Assembly: GCA_903885525.1 (NCBI GenBank)
Contig: CAISJA010000424.1
Coordinates: 1 to 6,611 of the forward strand
DNA from: an uncultured Opitutaceae bacterium
Lineage (GTDB): Bacteria; Verrucomicrobiota; Verrucomicrobiia; Opitutales; Opitutaceae
Direction: 5' to 3'
DNA: 6,611 nucleotides
Every line of letters begins with the position of its first letter. Positions within the stretch are counted from its first letter, which is position 1. The notes under the pieces are model-generated. The model worked only from the letters and a program-made list of their open reading frames with translations, ran no database searches and was not told the DNA's origin. A program made the translations under genes and the position numbers. Positions 1 through 5,710 of the stretch are shown one piece after another.

Positions 1-391
1 CCAGCAGCTGCCGGTGCCACTCGTCGCCGCGCCAGAGCGTGCTGTTGGCATAACTTGGTTCGCTGCGGCCGGTGCGGACAAAATGCAGTGCGGCGACTCC
101 CAGCGTGGTGGCGTCGCGCAGGATGTCCCGTGCGGTCTGCGGGCGTGGCAGGCCGAGGAGCAAGGCAAGGTCATCAGCCGGCGGCGGCGGGTTGCCCCAC
201 GAAAAGTTCAGAATCAGATTCTCTTCTTGTATCGCGACCAGCAAACCGCGGCCCCGTGGTCCGTTGATGAGGCCGGCGTCAAAAGAATCACCGGTGGAAC
301 AATGCAGGACATTCAGCAAATGCACCGCCCGAGGATCGGGCCGGGGAAGCGGCCTAACCATCTCGTCTACCGAAAACAAGATTATATTCAT
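1..391 (-). CDS. rsmE: RsmE-family 16S rRNA (uracil-N3) methyltransferase, N-terminal part
   Basis: Reading the minus strand from the ATG at 391 gives 130 open codons before the window edge, so the C-terminus is missing. The family methylates N3 of U1498 in 16S rRNA using S-adenosylmethionine. Visible family features are the MNIILF start, the N-terminal PUA-like region (about residues 1-70) with DPRAVHLLNVLH (19-30) and GLINGPRGRG (40-49), and the entry into the SPOUT methyltransferase domain: LGLPRPQTARDILRDATTLG (79-98), which matches the usual 'K-A-T-E-L-G' stretch of RsmE, followed by SEPSYANSTLWRGDEWHRQL (110-129). The SAM-binding knot would lie beyond the edge and cannot be checked. The start at 391 is preferred over the Met at residue 11 because MNIILF fits the family N-terminus. 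There is no Shine-Dalgarno sequence. The gene is divergent from the response regulator and probably functionally unrelated to it. Assignment to the family is strong; the exact target nucleotide is inferred from the family. Confidence 0.86.
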   Translation of the reverse strand, partial: MNIILFSVDEMVRPLPRPDPRAVHLLNVLHCSTGDSFDAGLINGPRGRGLLVAIQEENLILNFSWGNPPPPADDLALLLGLPRPQTARDILRDATTLGVAALHFVRTGRSEPSYANSTLWRGDEWHRQLL

Positions 392-489
392 GTTATTTGC
401 AACAGCGCCCAAAAACTGAGAGAAAAGCAATCCAAGCCATAAACATGCCTTCTGCTTGAACCTGACATAGCAAATATTAACTTTTCTAC
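392..489. promoter_or_regulatory. AT-rich divergent intergenic region, probable promoters
   Basis: This stretch between the divergent rsmE-like gene and the response regulator is clearly richer in A and T than the surrounding GC-rich coding DNA. It must carry the start signals of both genes unless either is expressed by read-through. On the plus strand there is a TTGAAC at 456-461 and a TATTAA at 475-480, but their 13-base spacing is too short for a standard sigma-70 promoter, so I do not call precise boxes. No ribosome binding site is visible in front of either start. Confidence 0.4.
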
Positions 490-1200
490 GTGAGCAAACC
501 AACACCCACCATGCCAGACAAGCGGGACGGTGAGGGCCGAGGAGGGCCGCCCCGGGTGATCATCGTGGAGGATCAGCAGCTTTTTGCCCAATTTCTGGGT
601 CTGCACTGTCTGTCCATGGGGTTGAATGTGGTCGCGACCTGTCCGGCGGTGGCGGAGGGGTTGGACGCCTGCCGGACGCTATTACCCGATCTCGTGCTGC
701 TGGATTTCTTCCTCGCCGATGGCGATGGACTGGCGGCGGCACGAATCCTGATGGCGGAATTTCCTGCCCTGCGCATCATCGGCATCTCCTCCCATTGCGA
801 CCCGTGGACCATGATTCAGGTGCAAAGATTAGGCCTGCATGGTTTTGTCGACAAACAAGACCCGAAGCCGGAGGAACTCACCAAGGCGATCCGGACCGTG
901 CTCTCCGGGGAGACCTATTACACGCAGGCGCTCAGGCGGGCGACCTCGACCCTGCGCAATGATCCCAACGCCTTTATCCGCGTGCTTTCGGATTATGAGA
1001 TCCAGATTCTTTCCCTCATCGGCCTGGCGCTGACGGATGAAGAAATCGGCGTCCGGCTGGGCATCAGTCCCGGCACCACCCAGTCCCGGCGACGGGACAT
1101 CATGCGGAAACTGAGCATCCACACGACCCCGAAGCTGATCCATTTTGCCATCGTGAACGGGTTGACGCGGACGGAGCCGCTCAGGAAGCCGCCGCCTTGA
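490..1200 (+). CDS. NarL/FixJ-type response regulator (REC-HTH)
   Basis: This 236-residue protein has a receiver domain (about 22-140) and a C-terminal LuxR/NarL-type helix-turn-helix (about 163-228), so it is expected to be a cytoplasmic DNA-binding regulator switched by phosphorylation. The receiver has the acidic pair E27/D28, the phospho-acceptor D72 in LVLLDFFLADGDG, S100 at the Thr/Ser switch position and K122 in GFVDKQD. The usual Pro after the acceptor loop is Ala here (LADG rather than MPxxDG). The HTH has LSDYEIQILSLIGLALTDEE followed by IGVRLGISPGTTQSRRRDIM, the expected NarL pattern, with an Arg-rich recognition helix. The GTG start at 490 gives a 21-residue polar lead-in; an ATG at 511 is an equally possible start, and neither has a Shine-Dalgarno sequence. 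Its last 20 bases overlap the 3' end of the convergent hybrid kinase, the likely phosphate donor. The target genes cannot be read from the window. Confidence 0.92.
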   Translation: MSKPTPTMPDKRDGEGRGGPPRVIIVEDQQLFAQFLGLHCLSMGLNVVATCPAVAEGLDACRTLLPDLVLLDFFLADGDGLAAARILMAEFPALRIIGISSHCDPWTMIQVQRLGLHGFVDKQDPKPEELTKAIRTVLSGETYYTQALRRATSTLRNDPNAFIRVLSDYEIQILSLIGLALTDEEIGVRLGISPGTTQSRRRDIMRKLSIHTTPKLIHFAIVNGLTRTEPLRKPPP

Positions 1201-4200
1201 GCCGGGCGCACACGGCCGGCCACTCTTGCGCCAGCCGGGCATAGGCGTCCTCCGCACTGGGCCAGTTTTGGGCGCTGCTCTCTCCCTCGATTCGGTGCGT
1301 GTACTCGCAGAGGCTTTGGGCCCCGATGAAGCCAAACCGGCCGGTGAGCCGGTGGGCGGCCCGGATGGAGGCGGGATCGTGCGCCCGCAGGGCCTGGGCC
1401 AGGCCGGCCATGTCCAGCTGCATTTCCTGCTCGAAGCGTTGAAATTCTTCGGCCAACGGGACGCCCTTGCTCGCGGCGATCATCCGGAGCAGGGCCAGCG
1501 GAGGACTCTCCTCCTCGGGCTCAGCCGTGGGGACTGCTTCCTGCAGGAGGGTGGCACCGGCGAGCACGGAACGGATTTTCTCGAGCGTGATTGGTTTGCT
1601 CAGGAAGCCGCTCATGCCGGCGGCGAGGCAGCGTTCCCGTGTTTCGGGCGTATGGTAGGCGGTGGCCGCAATGATCGGGAGGGAGGGCGGGTAGCCGGGC
1701 AAGAGACGCAGCTCGCGCGCGATGTCGGGGCCGTTGCGGCCCGGCAGGTCGAAGTCCAGAAACACGGCATGAAATTTTTCTGCGCGGGCCGCGGCCATGG
1801 CTTGGGAAAAGTCACCCGCGCAAGCGCAGGCGTAACCAAGTTCCCCGAGCAGGGCGGCCAGGGTCACGCGATTGTATTCCTCGTCGTCGACCACCAGGGC
1901 CCGGCGCGTGGGTGCGACGGGCCTCGGTGTCGGCGGAGCTGGGGCCGGACCGACGGCGACCGGCAGGGGCAGTTCGAGGTAAAAGGTCGAGCCGTGGCCG
2001 CCTTCGCTGACCACCCAGATCCGGCCGCCCATTTTTTCCGCCAACTGGTGGCTGAGGGCCAGGCCGAGTCCCGCGCCGGCCACGCGCTGTTGGCGCGCGG
2101 CTTCGCCCCGCTCAAAACCGGTGAACAGCCGCTGTTGCTCCTCGGCGGAGATGCCCGGTCCCTCATCGGTGACGGCAAAGGTGATGGTGGCGAGATTTTC
2201 CATTGCGGCCCGCGACCACACGGTCAGCAGCACGGTGCCGCCGCCGGAATACTTCAGGGCGTTGAAGACGAGATTGAGGAGGATCTGGCGGATGCGGACG
2301 GGGTCCCCGAGCAGCCAGGGCGGCACGAGCGCGGAGATGGCGGCTTCCACGGGGACGCTGAGACGAGCGCTTTCGGCGGCGGTGATGGCGCGGATCGACT
2401 CCACCAAATCGGCGACGTCAAAGGGCTTGGGCTCCAAGCCGACTGCGCCGGTCTGCACCTTGGAATAGTCAATGATGTCCTCCAAGAGTCCGGAAAGATG
2501 GGTGGCGCAATGGCGCAGGTAGCTGAAATGCCGGCGGGAGACCTCGTCGAGGCCGGCGGGATTGATGGTGGTGGAAAGGCCGACGACCACGTTCATCTGA
2601 TTGCGGATTTCATGGCCGAGGCCGGCGAGGAATTCATCCTTTGCGGCGTTGGCCTTGACCAATTCGGCCGTCCGCCCGGCCACGATCTGTTGCAACAGTT
2701 TGTTGCGCGTCCGTGTCCGGTGCACCAGCCCGCGCTGGACGAGGATCATTCCCGCCAGCAATCCCAGGGCACCGCAGCCGTAGGCCCAGTTGGTCCGGTA
2801 CCAAGGGGGCAGGATTCGAAAACCGTACTCGGCCGCCGGGCTGGTCACGCCGGCCGGATTCACGCTGCGCACGGCGAGGACATACCGGCCTTCGCTCAGG
2901 GCTTTGAAATCGAATTCATCCCGGTCGGTCGGCGCGGACCACGAGGCGTCCTCGGTGCCAAACCGTGATTGAAACAGCAGGCGCGCCCGGGTGCCGACCT
3001 CAGGGGTCTCGATTTTCAGGCGGAGGTGGTGTCCCGTGTAAAGAAAAGCCGGCAGTCCCTCCACCGTGGTCGTGAGGCCTTCGGCCCGGACGGTGCGCAA
3101 GGCCGGTTGTCGCGGAGGCAGCAGGGCGGGGAGTTCGTCGGGTCGCACGCGCAGCACCGCTTCGGACCCGCCGATCCAGAGCGCGTCCCTTCCTTCCTCC
3201 GCCCGGAGATGCAGGATGCGGGGCAGGCCGATCGCGGGCAGGCCGCCGGTCTCGAATTCGGTCCAACGGGGCGGCTCGTTGCCGGTCGGCAGGGTATAGC
3301 AGCCCAGGCCGTTCTCCCGGCGGGTCCCACCGGTTCGTGTCCGGGTAAACAGCACATACAGGCAGCGGTGGTCAGAGCTGGGCGCGAGGGCTTCGATCAT
3401 GGCACCAGGGAGCAAGCCCAGCCGACGGCGCTCCCCCGAGTCGACATCGAGCTGGTAGGAGATCTCATTGCTGGCGAAATAGAGCATGGCACCGGCTCCC
3501 GTCATGGCGGAGTACCGGTGCGGCCCCGCTTCGGGCTGGTCGTCCTGATACCGCGTCAGCCGACCGTCACCCGGATCATACCGGGCAATGCCGCCGGCCT
3601 CCAGCCGGCACCACAGTCTGCCTGAGTCATCCTCCCACAAGCCGTTGCAGGAGTCGGGCAGGAGTGTCAGCGGCCGGTCCGTCCATGGGCCGTCGGTCGT
3701 GCGGTCCAACCGGCCCAGCATCCGGTTGGCCAGGTAATACAGCCCTTGCGGCCTTTGCCGCGAGGAGAGCAGGGTGCTGAAGCTGGTGCGAAGGCCGGTC
3801 ACCACCGGCTGGAGCCCCGTGGCGGTGTACTCTTCCAATGCGTTGAACCGCCCGAGGAGAAATCCCTTGTTCCAAGGGAGCACGGATAGGCTGCCGCCCG
3901 CCAGACCCGGCACGGCGCTGAAGCCGGAGGTTCGCCCCGGTCTGGTTTCCAAGCGGTACACCCCGGCATCGGCGTGGAGCCAAAGATCCTTTTCCTCCGA
4001 GACAAAGCCCAAGGCGGCGCCCGGCAACAGCCCCGTCTTGTCGTTGAAACGGCTCATGCTGCCGGACGCATCGAGGCGCACGAGACCGCTGCGGGTCGAG
4101 CACCAGAGCGCATTGTCCCGATCCAGCATCAGGGTGACGACGGCATTGCTGGGCAGTCCGGCATCCGGTCCGAGGACGCGTTGCACCCCGCCGTTTTCTG

Positions 4201-5065
4201 TCACCACCGCCAGGCCAGAACGGATGGTGCTGATGAAATATCCGCCGCCGGGGCGTTTGACGACTCCACTGATCCGGCCTTCCAGGCAGAAGGCGCTAAA
4301 GGCAGGGGGGCTGACGGGAACCGTGGGTTGATCGAGGTAAAAGAACCCCTCGTTGCCGATCACCAGCACCCGTTGGCCACGGCGTTCCGCGTACATGCAG
4401 GTCGTCGGTGGCAGCCCGCCGGCCGGATACTCCAGCTTGGGGCCGGCCGGTGTGATCCGATACATTCCGGTCTCCGGATGGGTAAACCAGCTCTCGCCGT
4501 CCAGGCTGAAAGGATATAGCCGGGTGGTGGTCGGAAAATCCCAGGTGGTGAACCGGTCCCCATCCCAGCCAAGCACCTTGCTCGTCGCGACGAAAAATAT
4601 CCGGCTGCCTGCGGCCGCACAATCCCACACGCCGTCGATGTTCTGCTCTCCGGGCGCGAGCCGGGGGCGCAGGGAAGTGTAGGAGTAGTCACCCGCCGGC
4701 GTCTCGTCGTAGTAGCCGATCTGATTGTCGCCTCCGACCCAGATCCGGCGATTCGCGCCGAGGAGCAATCTCCCGAGGCCGCCGGAGATGGATTCGGGCA
4801 GGGGATACCCCCGCCAAACCGCTCCATCGTAAACCAGGAGCTTGTCGGCGGCAAAAAAAAGCCGGCCCCGGTCATCCTGCCCGGCGCAGTGATAGACGGA
4901 ATCCACCCCCAGCCTTTCGTTGGAAAACAGCCTCAAGGCCGGCTGGCCCTGGATGGAGTCGCTCCAATCGGCCCGGAGCGGAGGGAGGCCGGATCCGATC
5001 AGGGACAACAGGACCGCAAGGGGGAAATGCGGTGCGGGGCTGGCGCGGAAGGAAAATCGACGCAC
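1181..5065 (-). CDS. Hybrid histidine kinase with propeller sensor, receiver and HPt domains
   Basis: From a GTG at 5065 the protein has 1294 residues (numbering below). Order of parts: signal peptide (1-32, hydrophobic core 15-24, likely cut after LRA); sensor region (about 35-650) with recurring two-component-propeller motifs such as GLPSNAVVTLMLDRDNALW (303-321), NGLWEDDSGRLW (474-485) and ALWIGG (628-633); a Y_Y_Y-like beta-sandwich (about 689-752); one membrane helix (about 760-777); HisKA with H818 in GLGHEIRNQMN; HATPase with N935, DEGPG (D967) and GAGLGLAL (997-1004); a Pro-rich linker (1040-1053); receiver with D1060/D1061, acceptor D1104, T1135 and K1157; and a C-terminal HPt with H1238 in AAHRLTGRFGFIGA. 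It should sense an extracytoplasmic signal and pass phosphate His-Asp-His to a regulator, most simply the convergent one. The frame stays open to 5233 (TTG 5233, ATG 5221, ATG 5194, TTG 5077), but those starts put 40-56 Arg/Pro-rich residues with many A/T third bases before the signal peptide. TTG 5077 is the main rival. The ligand is unknown. Confidence 0.94.
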   Translation of the reverse strand: MRRFSFRASPAPHFPLAVLLSLIGSGLPPLRADWSDSIQGQPALRLFSNERLGVDSVYHCAGQDDRGRLFFAADKLLVYDGAVWRGYPLPESISGGLGRLLLGANRRIWVGGDNQIGYYDETPAGDYSYTSLRPRLAPGEQNIDGVWDCAAAGSRIFFVATSKVLGWDGDRFTTWDFPTTTRLYPFSLDGESWFTHPETGMYRITPAGPKLEYPAGGLPPTTCMYAERRGQRVLVIGNEGFFYLDQPTVPVSPPAFSAFCLEGRISGVVKRPGGGYFISTIRSGLAVVTENGGVQRVLGPDAGLPSNAVVTLMLDRDNALWCSTRSGLVRLDASGSMSRFNDKTGLLPGAALGFVSEEKDLWLHADAGVYRLETRPGRTSGFSAVPGLAGGSLSVLPWNKGFLLGRFNALEEYTATGLQPVVTGLRTSFSTLLSSRQRPQGLYYLANRMLGRLDRTTDGPWTDRPLTLLPDSCNGLWEDDSGRLWCRLEAGGIARYDPGDGRLTRYQDDQPEAGPHRYSAMTGAGAMLYFASNEISYQLDVDSGERRRLGLLPGAMIEALAPSSDHRCLYVLFTRTRTGGTRRENGLGCYTLPTGNEPPRWTEFETGGLPAIGLPRILHLRAEEGRDALWIGGSEAVLRVRPDELPALLPPRQPALRTVRAEGLTTTVEGLPAFLYTGHHLRLKIETPEVGTRARLLFQSRFGTEDASWSAPTDRDEFDFKALSEGRYVLAVRSVNPAGVTSPAAEYGFRILPPWYRTNWAYGCGALGLLAGMILVQRGLVHRTRTRNKLLQQIVAGRTAELVKANAAKDEFLAGLGHEIRNQMNVVVGLSTTINPAGLDEVSRRHFSYLRHCATHLSGLLEDIIDYSKVQTGAVGLEPKPFDVADLVESIRAITAAESARLSVPVEAAISALVPPWLLGDPVRIRQILLNLVFNALKYSGGGTVLLTVWSRAAMENLATITFAVTDEGPGISAEEQQRLFTGFERGEAARQQRVAGAGLGLALSHQLAEKMGGRIWVVSEGGHGSTFYLELPLPVAVGPAPAPPTPRPVAPTRRALVVDDEEYNRVTLAALLGELGYACACAGDFSQAMAAARAEKFHAVFLDFDLPGRNGPDIARELRLLPGYPPSLPIIAATAYHTPETRERCLAAGMSGFLSKPITLEKIRSVLAGATLLQEAVPTAEPEEESPPLALLRMIAASKGVPLAEEFQRFEQEMQLDMAGLAQALRAHDPASIRAAHRLTGRFGFIGAQSLCEYTHRIEGESSAQNWPSAEDAYARLAQEWPAVCARLKAAAS

Positions 5066-5368
5066 CCGCCGACTCAATACATTCCCGGCCAGGTTGCCAG
5101 CGGAGAATCGCCCGGCCGGGGAAGTTCTCCGCGGGAAGGCCGTTGGCGGCGGGCCGCCAGGGCGTGCGCGGGGCTTCCGCCAAGGTTCTGGCATCCAGTC
5201 CGGGCCGTGACGGAGGGCCATGCCCCCCGCCAAGCCTGAACGTCAGCCGGAGCCACCGGCCGTACGGCGAAGGACGGACCTCGCTTCTCGGACGGGATGG
5301 TCGCATCGGGGTGAAACCGGCTGGCTGTATGTTCCGCAGAGGGACGCCAGCAGCCACCGCCTCGCCCT
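5066..5368 (-). other. Leader region between tRNA-Gly and the hybrid kinase
   Basis: About 300 bases with no convincing gene if the kinase starts at 5065. In-frame extension of the kinase is possible through all but the first part of it, but codon third positions and the residue make-up look non-coding. It holds the inverted repeat at 5100-5132 and a 10-base perfect palindrome GCCGTACGGC at 5259-5268. I could not identify promoter hexamers with confidence, nor a riboswitch. Just past the tRNA 3' end, a GCTGGC/GCCAGC pair could form a loose hairpin, but no T-run follows it. Confidence 0.4.
5100..5132. repeat. Inverted repeat upstream of the kinase start
   Basis: Perfect 8-base arms GCGGAGAA (5100-5107) and TTCTCCGC (5125-5132) are separated by 17 bases. 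The spacer contains a perfect 10-base palindrome, CCCGGCCGGG (5111-5120). The element lies 35 to 67 bases before the GTG at 5065, where it could be an operator for a dimeric regulator or a hairpin in the 5' untranslated mRNA. No T-run follows on either strand, so it is not a standard terminator. The function is inferred from position only; chance is possible in GC-rich DNA. Confidence 0.4.
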
Positions 5369-5442
5369 TGGTGCGGCTGGACAGAATCGAACTGTCGATA
5401 CCGCTTTGGAAGAGCGGAGTTTTACCACTAAACTACAGCCGC
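5369..5442 (-). tRNA. tRNA-Gly (anticodon UCC)
   Basis: A complete cloverleaf reads on the minus strand. The acceptor stem GCGGCTG pairs perfectly with CAGCCGC, followed by discriminator A and an encoded CCA (5369-5371). The D arm is GTTT/AAAC with loop AGTGGTA; the anticodon stem CCGCT/AGCGG encloses CTTCCAA, giving T33 and anticodon TCC, which reads GGA and probably GGG glycine codons. The variable loop has four bases, and the T arm is GACAG/CTGTC with loop TTCGATT. The length is 71 bases plus CCA, normal for tRNA-Gly. It points the same way as the hybrid kinase, about 300 bases upstream of it, so read-through transcription is conceivable. No integrase or direct repeat suggests use as an attachment site. 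Confidence 0.97.
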
Positions 5443-5710
5443 AGGATGCGTCCGGCAGACTGCCTGAGCCGCCGCCGCGATCAAGCCTTACTTCGCCGGG
5501 GAGGGCTTGCAAGACCGGCTCGGGGAAGGTTTTCCCCCGGCCGAGGAGGCGCGGAGGGCGGTGGATTTGGGCCGGCCTGCCCCGGCGGCCCCCCCCCGTT
5601 TGCCGGGCCGGGGTGAGGCCGGACCGCCGTGAACTGAGCGTCCTACCGCCTTTTCCCGCTTGCTCCCCCCGGGGGGGCACCGCAACCCTGACGCGATTTT
5701 TTGCGCCGAC
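5443..5710. promoter_or_regulatory. Divergent gap between tRNA-Gly and carB
   Basis: This 268-base gap must carry the tRNA promoter (minus strand) and the carB promoter (plus strand), but no clear -35/-10 pair is visible for either. It contains a 6-base inverted repeat CAAGCC/GGCTTG (5482-5487 and 5504-5509), a run of nine C (5589-5597), a C6G6 palindrome (5665-5676) and a T6 run (5697-5702) eight bases before the carB ATG. I recognise no riboswitch, PyrR site or small gene. Confidence 0.4.

Noticed and set aside
14..442. Plus-strand open frames over the rsmE-like gene
   Set aside because: The minus-strand translation gives a recognisable RsmE N-terminus with a conserved start, so the plus-strand frames are shadows.
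1201..1260. Terminator after the response regulator
   Set aside because: There are GC-rich partial repeats (GCCGG), but no stable stem followed by T residues, and the region codes for the kinase HPt domain.
1226..2968. Plus-strand open frame of 580 codons opposite the kinase
   Set aside because: It lies wholly antisense to the clear HisKA/HATPase/receiver/HPt coding region, is Gly/Ala/Arg-rich without recognisable domains, and is the usual by-product of high-GC codon use.
3627..4875. Overlapping frames of 110-185 codons in the sensor part of the kinase
   Set aside because: They sit inside the kinase frame, which shows continuous propeller motifs through this region; there is no sign of a frameshift that would call for them.
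5300..5368. Terminator after the tRNA
   Set aside because: A GCTGGC/GCCAGC pair can form a hairpin with a loop of about 20 bases, but no T-run follows it on the minus strand.
5369..5442. tRNA-Gly as an integration site for a genomic island
   Set aside because: There is no integrase, no repeated tRNA 3' end in the window and no clear composition shift; both flanks look chromosomal.
5692..5706. GCG-T6-CGC stem just before carB
   Set aside because: Only three base pairs would close the loop, too weak to call a hairpin or terminator.
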